NCBI RefSeq assembly: GCF_034933565.1 | Contig: NZ_JAYFNG010000003.1 | Span: forward strand, 9,117 to 73,116 | Origin: Raineyella sp034933565 | GTDB taxonomy: Bacteria > Actinomycetota > Actinomycetes > Propionibacteriales > Propionibacteriaceae | Direction of reading: 5' to 3' | DNA length: 64,000 nt | Shown: positions 34,654 through 43,185 of the stretch, piece by piece | How positions within the stretch are numbered: position 1 is the stretch's first letter | How the letters are laid out: each line of letters starts with the position of its first letter | Notes under the pieces: model-generated | Database searches by the model: none | The model's input: only the letters and a program-made list of their open reading frames with translations | What the model was told of the DNA's origin: nothing | Made by a program: the position numbers and the translations under genes

Positions 34654-35538
34654 TCAGGCCACGGTGTAGTAACCGCTGACCGGCATCCAGCTGACCGGGT
34701 GCACCTGGGTGCCCTCGCGCGGGTTCAGGGCGGAGATCATCATGCCGTTGCCGACGTAGATGCCCACGTGGCCGCCGCCGTTCTGCAGCACCAGGTCGCC
34801 GGGCTGCGGGGTGCTGGTGCGCTTCAGGGCGCCGGGCTGGGCGTACGAGGTGCGCGGCAGGCTGACGCCCGCCTTGGCGTACACCCACTGGGTGAAGCCC
34901 GAGCAGTCCCAGGCGCCGAACTTGGTGCCGCCGTAGACGTAGGCGGAGCCGACGCCGCTGTAGGCGGCCTTGACGATCGAGGCGCGCGTGCCGGACAGCG
35001 AGGAGACGTCGACCGACGCCGTCGACTTCGTCGAGGTGGCGGTGGCCTTGGTGCCCGCCGGCGAGCTGCCGGACCGCGGGACGCCGTCGGTCAGGTAGCG
35101 GGTGGCGACCCAGCGCTTGGCGCCGTTGTAGTTGATCTCGGTCCAGCCGTCGGTCGTGACGCCGGTGGTGGTCACCGAGGTCCCCTTCGGCAGGGTGGTG
35201 ACCCGGTTGTACTGGGTGCCGGCGCCGGTGCGGACGTTCAGCGCGACGGTGGTGTGGCGGGTCGTCGCGGAGCTCGAGGACGACGTGCTGCTGGTGACCG
35301 CGGCCATGGTGGTCGTCGTGGCACCGGCCGGGGCGGAGCCCTCGGCGTGTGCGGCGATCGGGGCGGCGCCGGCGCCACCGAGGGTGACGAGGCCGGCGAC
35401 AGCAGCGATGCCGGCGCGGCGGGCTGCCGAGGTGTCGGTGTACCCGGCGCTGTGGGCGGCCAGGGAATGGGCGCGCCAAGTGCGGTTGGTGGCGGTGCCC
35501 GCGCTGCGGCGCGGCGTGATGGACAGGGACTGCGACAT
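34654..35538 (-). CDS. Secreted NlpC/P60 peptidoglycan hydrolase with SH3 domain
   Basis: A 294-residue cell-wall enzyme. A long N-terminal export region (hydrophobic core about 41-62, cleavage likely near AAHAEG) is followed by a Ser/Thr-rich linker. A bacterial SH3 domain is at about 95-150 (VALNVRTGAGTQYN). The NlpC/P60 domain at 185-294 has Cys212 in AWDCSGF, His257 in GGGHVGIYVG and the downstream polar residue near 272. It cuts the D-Glu-meso-DAP type peptide bond (RipA/CwlS class). The gene is headed by a c-di-AMP riboswitch. Confidence 0.93.
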   Translation of the reverse strand: MSQSLSITPRRSAGTATNRTWRAHSLAAHSAGYTDTSAARRAGIAAVAGLVTLGGAGAAPIAAHAEGSAPAGATTTTMAAVTSSTSSSSSATTRHTTVALNVRTGAGTQYNRVTTLPKGTSVTTTGVTTDGWTEINYNGAKRWVATRYLTDGVPRSGSSPAGTKATATSTKSTASVDVSSLSGTRASIVKAAYSGVGSAYVYGGTKFGAWDCSGFTQWVYAKAGVSLPRTSYAQPGALKRTSTPQPGDLVLQNGGGHVGIYVGNGMMISALNPREGTQVHPVSWMPVSGYYTVA

Positions 35539-35548
35539 GGGGGGCCTC

Positions 35549-35758
35549 CGTACGCCTGCGAAGTGAGCTGTCGGGTTCGGGTGGGAGGCACCCGGCGTCA
35601 GGGGATGTGGTGGTCCCCGTCGGCTTCACCCCAAGGCCGACCTGGTGGGCCGGTCACAAGTGGTTCCCCCGCTTCTGCCTGGACGTTGATGACAACGGAC
35701 ACGAGCGGCGGCAGAACTAGGCGGACCGCCCGCGGCATGGACCCTGGATGCGACCACG
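35549..35758 (-). promoter_or_regulatory. Cyclic-di-AMP riboswitch (ydaO/yuaA type)
   Basis: Read on the minus strand, the conserved blocks come in order: GCCTAGTTCTGCC, then GGGGGAACCA, then TTGGGGTGAAGCC, then CCCGAACCCGACAGCTCAC, then TTCGCAGGC. The first and last blocks pair (GCCT/AGGC) to close the fold. This is the textbook actinobacterial form, which turns off cell-wall hydrolase genes when c-di-AMP is high. It ends about 10 bases before the start codon, so control could act on translation as well as transcription. Confidence 0.95.
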
Positions 35759-36095
35759 CGATCGTCACGCTAACCCGACCGGCGACAAGATCACAAACCG
35801 ATAACAGCCCAGGTGTCCGGGGTGGCGGGGTCCGGGGACTCCCGGAGGGGGGTGGTCAGGGGCCCCGGTGCCACCCTTGACTCCACCTTGCGCCGGACTG
35901 AATCCCCTTGCCGGACGCCTGTCGTGGCGACTTCGGGTGGCGGTCCCGCCCTGCCGGACGAACCTCAGGAAACCCTCAGGATGATGTGATGCGGATCACG
36001 AAATCGGGTCGCAGGGTCGGTCTGGATCACGGCACGGTCTCGCCCTGGTCTCTGAGCGGTCACGGCTCTCATGCCTTGGATCCGCGTCTCATGTT

Positions 36096-36271
36096 CCGGA
36101 GGCAGCAGGGACTCGTGTCCCGGAGGCGGCAGGAATCCGTCTTCTGGGGAGGGGGCTCGTGTCCCGGAGGTAGCACGAACTCGTCTTCTGGGGAGGGGGC
36201 TCGTGTCCCGGAGGTAGCACGAACTCGTCTTCTGGGGGAGGGGACTCGTGTCCCGGAGGCGGCGCCTCGTG
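36096..36271. repeat. 44-bp tandem repeat
   Basis: Two identical 44-bp units start at 36140 and 36184 (TCTTCTGGGGAGGGGGCTCG..., with GTGTCCCGGAGGTAGCACG). A diverged copy lies on each side, making about four in all. They lie in the gap between the c-di-AMP riboswitch promoter and the end of the next minus-strand gene. The frames across them are not coding-like. The rest of the 580-bp gap (35759-36339) shows nothing further. Confidence 0.85.
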
Positions 36272-36339
36272 GACGCAGGGCCTGGTCCGGCCGTGTGGCG
36301 TCCCGACCGACCCCAGTGGGTCCGTCGGGCGCGTGCCGC

Positions 36340-37275
36340 TCAGCGGAACTCCTCGGACTCCTCGGCCGTGTAGAACAACCCCATGTCGTCGTCGCACAGC
36401 TCGTCGTCGCGGACGGCGAGCAGGCGCTGCTGCTGGGCCGCCCGGGTCTCGGTGGCGGCCCGGGCCACCCGGTGCAGCCGGTCGACCACCCCGGCGTCCG
36501 CCAGCACCTGCTTGCCGGCCCGGAACAGCGCCTCGTCACCGGTCAGCAGCCGGCTCTCCGCCCACACCTTGCAGGCCACCATGTCGTGGAAGTCGCCCAG
36601 CGCGGTCTGGCGCCGCAACGTCGACAGCGGCTTGACGATGTAGTCCAGCTCCTCGCGGAAGCCCGGATTGCGCAGGTAGAAGTACTTCTTGGCATAGATC
36701 GCCTCGTCCAGTGCGGTGGCGAGCCCGTCGGGGGCGTCGTCGGCCACCAGGACGACGATGTCGAGGTCGGAGCCCTGCACCAGGATCCCGGTGGACCGCT
36801 CGGGGCGGAGCACGTCGTGCGCCATCCCGTAGACGATGTCGCCGGCGATCGCGACGCAGAAGTGCCCGGCGAGCTGCGGGTCGGCGAGGAACGGACGGGT
36901 GATGTCGGCCATGATCCGGCGGGCCGTGTAGAGCTTGCGCCGGCTGACCTGCTCGATGTGATCGGCCAGCGCGGCCGCCGCCTCGTCGAGCGCCTCCGGC
37001 CGGTCGGCCGGCCCCACCACGGTATAGGTGAGGAACTCACGCAGGATCGAGGGGGAGAGCCGTACGTACCCGTCGAGCTTGATGTCGAGGCGTACGTAGC
37101 GCTTCCCGATCACCCGGTGGGCGAGTCGCTCGTCGCCCAGACAGGCCTTCCACAGCGGGAAACCGGCCGCTCCCAGCGCCTCGTGCAGCTGGGAGCCGGT
37201 CAGCGGCCCGCGGAAGGAGGTCGCCCGCAGCGCCCGGTCCGCCAGCTCGGTGAGGACCGGGTCGAGGGAGGACAT
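36340..37275 (-). CDS. Nucleotidyltransferase-fold hypothetical protein
   Basis: A 311-residue soluble protein of unknown role. Residues 164-176 (ILVQGSDLDIVVL) match the GS...DxD core of polymerase-beta-type nucleotidyltransferases, with acidic DD following at 179-180. The N-terminal 110 residues look like a winged-helix or helical domain. It starts 3 bp after the stop of glmM and on the same strand, so it is co-transcribed with it. A link with amino-sugar metabolism is possible but only from position. The catalytic pattern is compact and should be tested. Confidence 0.7.
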   Translation of the reverse strand: MSSLDPVLTELADRALRATSFRGPLTGSQLHEALGAAGFPLWKACLGDERLAHRVIGKRYVRLDIKLDGYVRLSPSILREFLTYTVVGPADRPEALDEAAAALADHIEQVSRRKLYTARRIMADITRPFLADPQLAGHFCVAIAGDIVYGMAHDVLRPERSTGILVQGSDLDIVVLVADDAPDGLATALDEAIYAKKYFYLRNPGFREELDYIVKPLSTLRRQTALGDFHDMVACKVWAESRLLTGDEALFRAGKQVLADAGVVDRLHRVARAATETRAAQQQRLLAVRDDELCDDDMGLFYTAEESEEFR

Positions 37276-37278
37276 CGC

Positions 37279-38637
37279 TCAGCCGATGGTGGCGCGGACG
37301 GTGTCCGCGATCGACGCGGCGTAGCGAGCGGTCAGCTCCTTGGTCGGCCCCTCCACCATCACCCGGCAGAGGTTCTGCGTGCCGGAGTAGCGCACCAGCA
37401 CCCGGCCCTTGCCGGCCAGGTCGGTCTCGGCCTGCTCGATGGCGGCGACCAGCGCCGGGACGGTGTCGATGGCGGGCTTGCGCTGCACGTCGATGTTCAC
37501 CAGCACCTGCGGGAAGACGTCCATTGCGGCGGCCAGCTCGGACAGCGGCTTGCCGGTCTTCAGCATCGTCGCCACCACCTGGAGGGCGGTGAGCTCGCCG
37601 TCGCCGGTGGTGTGGTGGTCGAGGAAGATGACGTGGCCGGAGTCCTCGCCGCCCAGGTTGGCCCCGAGGCGGCGCATGTCCTCGAGCACGTAGCGGTCGC
37701 CGACCTTGGCGGCATGGTGCTTGTAGCCGTACTTCTCGCAGGCCACGGTCATGCCCAGGTTGCTCATCACGGTCGAGACGAGCAGGTCGTTCCTGAGCCG
37801 GCCCTCGGCGTGCAGCTGGTTGGCGCAGACGACGAGGATCTGGTCGCCGGTGATCTCGTTGCCCAGCTCATCGACGGCGATCAGCCGGTCGCCGTCACCG
37901 TCGAAGGCGAGCCCGACGTTCGCGCCGTTCGCCAGCACCGCGGCCCGCAGGTCCTGGGTGTGCTGGGAGCCGCAGTCGGCGTTGATGTTGTAGCCGTCCG
38001 GCTCGTCGTGGATCACCGTGACCTGGGCGCCGAGCTCGCGGAAGATGGCCGGGCCGACCTGGTAGGTGGCGCCGTTGCCAGTGTCGAGGACGACCTTGAA
38101 GCCCTCCATCGACAGCTCTCGGGGGAAGGTGTTCTTCAGGAAGACGGTGTAGCGGCCGACGGCGTCCTCGAGCCGGTGGGCGCTGCCGAGGTCATGCGCG
38201 GCGGCCGCCAGGGAGTCCAGCCGGTCACCGAGGATGAGCTCCTCGATCTCGTGCTCGTCCTCGTCGGAGAGCTTGTAGCCGGTGCCGGCGAAGACCTTGA
38301 TGCCGTTGTCCTGGTACGGGTTGTGCGAGGCGGAGACGACGAACCCGGCGTCGGCGCGCATCGACTCGGTCATGTACGCGATGCCGGGGGTCGGCAGCAC
38401 GCCGACCCTCTCGACATTGCCGCCCATCGAGGTGACGCCCGCCACCAGTGCGCTCTCCAGCATGTCGCCGGAGATCCGGGTGTCCTTGCCGATGACGATC
38501 CGCACCCGGTGCGCGGCAGGCTTGTCCCGGCGCACCACGTGCGTGACGGCCTGGCCCAGACGGAAGGCGGTGATCGCGTCCATCGGATATCGGTTGGCCT
38601 CGCCGCGGATGCCGTCGGTGCCGAACAACTTGCCCAT
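37279..38637 (-). CDS. glmM: Phosphoglucosamine mutase
   Basis: This 452-residue enzyme converts glucosamine-6-phosphate to glucosamine-1-phosphate for UDP-GlcNAc and peptidoglycan synthesis. It starts MGKLFGTDGIRG, carries the phosphoserine loop SASHNP at 102-107 (Ser104), the metal loop DGDGDR near 245, and the C-terminal phosphate-binding RYSGTQN. ATG 38635-38637 has AAGGAG upstream; a longer frame adds 43 Arg-rich residues not found in GlmM. The nucleotidyltransferase-like gene follows directly. Confidence 0.97.
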   Translation of the reverse strand: MGKLFGTDGIRGEANRYPMDAITAFRLGQAVTHVVRRDKPAAHRVRIVIGKDTRISGDMLESALVAGVTSMGGNVERVGVLPTPGIAYMTESMRADAGFVVSASHNPYQDNGIKVFAGTGYKLSDEDEHEIEELILGDRLDSLAAAAHDLGSAHRLEDAVGRYTVFLKNTFPRELSMEGFKVVLDTGNGATYQVGPAIFRELGAQVTVIHDEPDGYNINADCGSQHTQDLRAAVLANGANVGLAFDGDGDRLIAVDELGNEITGDQILVVCANQLHAEGRLRNDLLVSTVMSNLGMTVACEKYGYKHHAAKVGDRYVLEDMRRLGANLGGEDSGHVIFLDHHTTGDGELTALQVVATMLKTGKPLSELAAAMDVFPQVLVNIDVQRKPAIDTVPALVAAIEQAETDLAGKGRVLVRYSGTQNLCRVMVEGPTKELTARYAASIADTVRATIG

Positions 38638-38738
38638 CTGCTGTGTCTCCTTCTGCTGCCGGGTCTTCGCCCGACGTGATCTTGTCACCCGGGGCCGGGA
38701 CGTCTGCCGGGGGTCCACCGGACGTGTGTCGCCGCGGG

Positions 38739-38770
38739 ACGGGTGCCCGGCGCGGCCGCCGGGCACCCGT
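38739..38770 (-). terminator. Hairpin between the hexapeptide gene and glmM
   Basis: ACGGGTGCCCGGC pairs perfectly with GCCGGGCACCCGT around 6 nt, 13 bp after the upstream gene's stop. Confidence 0.65.
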
Positions 38771-38782
38771 CACCGGGCGATC

Positions 38783-40006
38783 TCAAGCGGTCTCGAACAG
38801 GCCCATGTCGGGGACCGGCCCCGCGGCCCGGGTGCAGGTGTCGTCGATGATCGCCTGCAGCCAGCCGGTGCCCGCCTCCTTCGCCGCGGTGTCCAGCGCC
38901 TGGACGGCGGCGATGTACGGGGTGCCGGCCACCGCCGCGGTGGCGAGCGGCGCGGCCAGTGCCTCGGGGACGATCAGCAGCGGTGCCGGTATCCGGTCCG
39001 GCGTGCAGGCCTCGAGCAGCTCGGCCCGGTGCTCGACCAGCTGGCGGCGGCCCTCGGTGTCCGGGGCGATCGTCGTGATCAGGGCGGCCAGGCGCTTCGT
39101 ACGCTCCTCGCGGGCGGACTCCAGCATCTCCAGCGCCCCCTCCAGCACCAGCTCGCCGAACTCCTGGGCGGCGAAGAACGGCCGGCGGACCCCGCGGTAC
39201 CACGCCTCGAGCGCGAGCAGGTTGGCGACGTAGCCGATGTTCTTCTCCAGCAGTGGCGCGAGCCGCTTGTAGCGGCGCGGCGTGTTGGGGCGGCGGATCC
39301 CGTCGGTCGGCGGGGTGAGGACCAGCAGGCCGTCCTCCCGGACGTCGTCGCGCAGGATCGATCCGGCGCCGACCACGGTGCCGAAGCCGACCTGGACCGG
39401 CCCGACCGTGCCGCCCTGGCCGCCGAGGAAGATCGGTGGCTGGTCGAGCATCACCCCGCGCGGCACGTCGCCGAACAGCGAGGCGGTGGTCTTGTTGCCG
39501 TCCGGGGTGAAGTTGAAGTGGATGTAGGAGGAGCCGACCTCGCTGTGGTGGCGGCGGCTGGTGCCGCCGGCCATCAGGACGTCGCAGAAGTTGATCAGGC
39601 TGCCCAGCGTGACGAACGGGAACAGGATCGTCTGCTTCAGCCCGACCGTGTGGGCGCCACCGGCCTGCTCCTCGAGGAGGGTGCCCTCCCGGACATGGGC
39701 GCCGAGCGCCATCGAGGCGGCCTCCAGGAAGACGGAGCGGGAGAAGTAGCCACCCTTGAGGCGTACGTCCGGGCCCAGTCGGCAGTCCTGCAGGGTGACC
39801 GGGGCCTCCTCACCGAGCTGGACCCCGGCGGAGATGACGGTCGAGGCGCCATGGATCCGGCAGCCCGGGTGGATCGTCACGCCGTCGGCGGAGATCCGGT
39901 CGACATCGACGTCGTCGCCGATGTCGATGCTCCACGGGTTGGGGATGTCGACGCCGCGTTCGATGAGTTGTATGGCCTTGTCGAAGCCGCGTGGCTTCCC
40001 CTGCAT
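38783..40006 (-). CDS. Left-handed beta-helix protein related to sugar-nucleotide pyrophosphorylases
   Basis: A 407-residue protein. Residues about 25-235 show the hexapeptide-repeat pattern of a left-handed beta helix (VTIHPGCRIHGASTVISAGV, VGFGTVVGAGSILRDDV). This is like the C-terminal part of GlmU, but there is no N-terminal nucleotidyl-transfer signature. Residues 250-407 are helical. Its place between glmM and a TetR gene hints at a part in UDP-GlcNAc or cell-envelope sugar metabolism; this is inference. ATG 40004-40006 is preceded by GGGGAGGATC. The TetR gene lies 44 bp upstream on the same strand. Confidence 0.75.
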   Translation of the reverse strand: MQGKPRGFDKAIQLIERGVDIPNPWSIDIGDDVDVDRISADGVTIHPGCRIHGASTVISAGVQLGEEAPVTLQDCRLGPDVRLKGGYFSRSVFLEAASMALGAHVREGTLLEEQAGGAHTVGLKQTILFPFVTLGSLINFCDVLMAGGTSRRHHSEVGSSYIHFNFTPDGNKTTASLFGDVPRGVMLDQPPIFLGGQGGTVGPVQVGFGTVVGAGSILRDDVREDGLLVLTPPTDGIRRPNTPRRYKRLAPLLEKNIGYVANLLALEAWYRGVRRPFFAAQEFGELVLEGALEMLESAREERTKRLAALITTIAPDTEGRRQLVEHRAELLEACTPDRIPAPLLIVPEALAAPLATAAVAGTPYIAAVQALDTAAKEAGTGWLQAIIDDTCTRAAGPVPDMGLFETA

Positions 40007-40050
40007 GGACGATCCTCCCCCTGGCGGCGGTGCGCCGGCCGGGACTGAGT

Positions 40051-40680
40051 CTAACCGGCGGTGCCCGGGTCGGGCAGCCCCATCGTCCGGCGGGCCAGCA
40101 GGACGTACGTCGCGGCGAGCTCCTCCGGGGCGATCGGGCCGCTGATGTGGTACCAGGTGGCGACCGCGGTGCACATCGTGATCACCGCGCGCCCGGCCTC
40201 GCGGGCCGCTGTCGCCGGGAAGTCCCCGCGCGCGACGCAGTCGGCGACCGCGGCGTAGAGCAGCCCCTCCTGCTCGTCACGCATCCCCACCAGGCGTTCC
40301 CGGTGGGCCGGCTCCAGGGCCCGCAGCTCGCTGGCCGCGACGAACGCCTCGTCGCGGCGGTGGGCGTGGAACAGCACCAGGCTCTCCACCACGGCGTCGA
40401 ACCGGCGCAGCGGATCGTCACCGGCCCGGTCGACCGCCGCCCGGGTCCGGGTGAGCAGGTCGCCGATGGCCTGCTCCATCACCGCCGCGAGCAGCTCCTG
40501 CTTGGAGGCGTAGTGGTGGTAGAGCCCCGGCACCGACAGGCCCACCGCGGCGGCGATCGTCCGGATCGTCGTGCCGTGGTAGCCCTGCCCGGCGAAACAG
40601 GTCAGCGCCCCGCGCAGCAACGGCGGAAAGGTCTCGCGACCGAAATCACGCCAGTCGTCCGGCCGGTCGGAATCGTCCAC
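40051..40680 (-). CDS. TetR family transcriptional regulator
   Basis: A 209-residue repressor starting at GTG behind GAGGAG. The HTH is in residues 20-65 (TIRTIAAAVGLSVPGLYHHY, then ASKQELL). The ligand domain follows, of the type found in acyl-CoA-responsive regulators (KstR2/PaaR-like). It is divergent from the thiolase operon and a perfect palindrome lies between them. It probably represses that operon until an acyl-CoA ligand appears. Confidence 0.92.
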   Translation of the reverse strand: MDDSDRPDDWRDFGRETFPPLLRGALTCFAGQGYHGTTIRTIAAAVGLSVPGLYHHYASKQELLAAVMEQAIGDLLTRTRAAVDRAGDDPLRRFDAVVESLVLFHAHRRDEAFVAASELRALEPAHRERLVGMRDEQEGLLYAAVADCVARGDFPATAAREAGRAVITMCTAVATWYHISGPIAPEELAATYVLLARRTMGLPDPGTAG

Positions 40681-40768
40681 GGTGGCTCCTCGGGGGTGGG
40701 GGTCCTGTGATCGTACGGGCCGCGACCGCCCCGCCGGGTGTCCGCTCATGGCGGCAGATGTGACCTGC

Positions 40769-40823
40769 TTGACATGCCTTGTGTTCCGGGTCACACTCTT
40801 GCTACCGAGCGATCGCTCGGTAG
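40769..40823 (+). promoter_or_regulatory. Promoter and 22-bp TetR operator palindrome of the acyl-CoA operon
   Basis: CTACCGAGCGA at 40802-40812 is followed by its exact complement at 40813-40823. Such ACCGA-type palindromes are usual targets of TetR regulators of fatty-acid genes. A TTGACA (40769-40774) lies upstream, with a poor -10 (CACACT at 40792) 17 bp further on. A repressor on the palindrome would thus cover the transcription start. Confidence 0.8.
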
Positions 40824-40928
40824 GTCCGGGGTCCGACCCCCGAGACGTGGCCGGTCCCGGTGACGCAGTCAGCCCCGGTGACCGACCGGACCACGACGGG
40901 CCCCGACCCGTCCGACGAACGGAGTGAG

Positions 40929-42116
40929 ATGACACAGAGGGACAGAGTGGTCCTGCTGGGAGGCGCCCGGACACCCATCGGCTCGTACGGCGGCTGCCTG
41001 CGTGAGGTCCCCGCCCACGAGCTCGGCGCCGCCGCGGTCCGCGAGGCCTTGGCCCGCACCGGCACCGCCCCCGACCGGGTCGATGAGGTCGTGATGGGCT
41101 GCATCGGCCAGGTCGGCCCGGACTCCTACAACGCCCGCCGGGTGACGCTGGCCGCTGATCTGCCGGTGAGCACCCCCGCGTACAACGTGAACCGGCTGTG
41201 CGGCAGCGGCCTGCAGGCCGTGTGGTCGGCCGCCCAGCGGATCGTCTGGGGCGCCGCCGATGTGGTGGTCGCCGGCGGCAACGAGTCGATGTCGCGGATG
41301 CCGTTCCTCGAGTACGGCTCCCGGGGGAACAATCGGCTGGGCGACCGTACGCTGCTCGACGGCACGGTCGCGATGCTGACCGACCCGTTCAGCAACCAGC
41401 ACATGGGGGTCACCGCCGAGAACGTCGCCGCCCGCTACGGCGTCGACCGGGCCGCCCAGGACGAGTTCGCCCTGGAGAGCCAGCGGCGGGCCGCCACGGC
41501 CGCGGCGCAGGCGGCGTTCGCCGAGGAGATCACCGCGGTGACCGTCTCCGGCCGCCGGCCCGTCGTGGTCGACACCGACGAGCATCCCCGCCCCGACACC
41601 ACCCTGGACCGGCTCGGTTCGCTGCGCCCGGTCTTCCGCGAGGGTGGCACCGTCACCGCCGGCAACGCCTCCGGCGTCAACGACGGCGGGGCCGCCCTGG
41701 TGCTGGCCCGGGAGTCGGCTGCCCTCGACCACGGACAGCGTCCGCTGGCCACCCTCGAGGAGGTGACGGTCGCGGCGATGGAGCCCGAGCTGATGGGCTA
41801 CGCGCCGGTGCATGCCCTGGCGAAGCTGTGGGACGCGACCGGTCTGACCCCTGCCGATGTGGACGTGATCGAGCTGAACGAGGCCTTCGCCGCCCAGGCG
41901 GTCGCGGTGATCCGCGACGCCGGGCTCGACCCGGAGCGGACGAACCCCTACGGCGGCGCGATCGCCATGGGCCACCCGGTCGGCGCCAGCGGGGCGATCC
42001 TCACCCTGCGCGCCGCCCTCGACCTGACCCGCCGCGACCTGGAGTACGCGGTGGTCTCCCTGTGCATCGGCGGCGGGCAGGCCATCGCCGCACTGTTGAG
42101 GAGGTACGACGCATGA
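40929..42116 (+). CDS. Acetyl-CoA C-acetyltransferase (thiolase)
   Basis: A 395-residue thiolase with all catalytic residues: Cys91 in NRLCGSGLQA, His349 in GHPVGASG and Cys379 in CIGGGQ. It joins two acetyl-CoA or splits acetoacetyl-CoA. ATG 40929 follows GGAGTGAG. It is the first gene of an operon with a hydroxyacyl-CoA dehydrogenase (ATGA overlap), an acyl-CoA dehydrogenase and a CoA transferase. The set fits breakdown of short-chain fatty acids or ketone bodies. Confidence 0.95.
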   Translation: MTQRDRVVLLGGARTPIGSYGGCLREVPAHELGAAAVREALARTGTAPDRVDEVVMGCIGQVGPDSYNARRVTLAADLPVSTPAYNVNRLCGSGLQAVWSAAQRIVWGAADVVVAGGNESMSRMPFLEYGSRGNNRLGDRTLLDGTVAMLTDPFSNQHMGVTAENVAARYGVDRAAQDEFALESQRRAATAAAQAAFAEEITAVTVSGRRPVVVDTDEHPRPDTTLDRLGSLRPVFREGGTVTAGNASGVNDGGAALVLARESAALDHGQRPLATLEEVTVAAMEPELMGYAPVHALAKLWDATGLTPADVDVIELNEAFAAQAVAVIRDAGLDPERTNPYGGAIAMGHPVGASGAILTLRAALDLTRRDLEYAVVSLCIGGGQAIAALLRRYDA

Positions 42117-43081
42117 CCATCGGACTCGAGCACCACGCCGCCACCGGCACGGTCCCCGGCAGCGCCCCTGGCCCTGCCACCGGCACCGACAGAGTGCCCG
42201 CCATCGGCAGCGGCACCGTCCGGCCGATCGACCGGATCGGTGTCATCGGCGCCGGCTCGATGGGCCGCGGGATCGCCGAGACCGCCCTGCGCGGCGGCCT
42301 GCCGGTGACGCTCTGTGACACCACCGGGAGCGCGCTCGCCTCGGCCCGGCGCACCATCGAGAAGGGCCTGCTCAAGTCGGTCGACAAGGGCACCCTTGAG
42401 GCCGGGCAGGTCGAGCCGATGCTGGCCCTGCTGACCACCACCGCCACGACGGCCGATCTGGCCGGCCAGCCGCTGGTCGTCGAGGCCGTCCCCGAGCTCG
42501 TCGACCTCAAGCATGCCGTGCTCGGCGCCGTCGAGGAACTGCTGGACGCGGACGCCGTACTGGCCTCCAACACCTCCTCGATCCCGATCTCCACCCTCGC
42601 CGGGCGGCTGCGTCGGCCGGAGCGCTTCCTCGGCCTGCACTTCTTCATCCCGGTGCCGCGGATGGACCTGGTCGAGGTCATCCCCTCCCTCGCCACCGCG
42701 CCGGAGGTCACCGCGGCGGCCCGCGATCTCGCCGGCAACCGGCTGGGCAAGATCGCGGTGGTCGTCGGGGACAGCCCCGGCTTCCTCGTCAACCGGCTGC
42801 TGGTGCCGTACGTGATGGCCGGGGTGCGGATGTACGAGGCCGGCTACGCCTCGGCCGAGGACATCGACACCGCCATGAAGCTCGGCGCCGGGCACCCGAT
42901 GGGCCCGCTGGAGCTGTGCGACCTGATCGGCCTCGACATCATCCGCGATGCCGGTGACGCGATCTGGGCCGAGACCCGCGACCCTGCGGCCGTCGTCCCC
43001 GGCGTCCTGCGCCGGATGTGCGACCTCGGCCGCCTCGGCCGCAAGACCGGTCGCGGCTTCCACGACTACACCGACCGCTGA
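42113..43081 (+). CDS. 3-hydroxyacyl-CoA dehydrogenase (3-hydroxybutyryl-CoA type)
   Basis: This 322-residue enzyme has the NAD motif IGVIGAGSMGRGIAE (GAGSMG at 46-51). The segments ASNTSSIPIS, LGLHFFIPVPRMDLVEVI and KTGRGFHDY are diagnostic of the FadB-like C-terminal family. An extra 35-residue Gly/Pro/Thr-rich N terminus precedes the fold. It oxidises 3-hydroxybutyryl-CoA to acetoacetyl-CoA. ATG overlaps the thiolase stop, with GGAGGT upstream. Confidence 0.95.
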   Translation: MTIGLEHHAATGTVPGSAPGPATGTDRVPAIGSGTVRPIDRIGVIGAGSMGRGIAETALRGGLPVTLCDTTGSALASARRTIEKGLLKSVDKGTLEAGQVEPMLALLTTTATTADLAGQPLVVEAVPELVDLKHAVLGAVEELLDADAVLASNTSSIPISTLAGRLRRPERFLGLHFFIPVPRMDLVEVIPSLATAPEVTAAARDLAGNRLGKIAVVVGDSPGFLVNRLLVPYVMAGVRMYEAGYASAEDIDTAMKLGAGHPMGPLELCDLIGLDIIRDAGDAIWAETRDPAAVVPGVLRRMCDLGRLGRKTGRGFHDYTDR

Positions 43082-43185
43082 CCGACCGATCCCGACCTCC
43101 GCCCACCGCTGACCGACCGACCCACTGGATGCCCCCCTGCACCGACCCACGCTCGATCACCCCACCACTGGAAGGAACGACAACG

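Noticed and set aside
36069..36339. Proline-rich minus-strand frames across the 44-bp repeat
   Set aside because: The frames exist only because of the repeat and high GC. The period is not a multiple of three, so successive copies are read in different frames.
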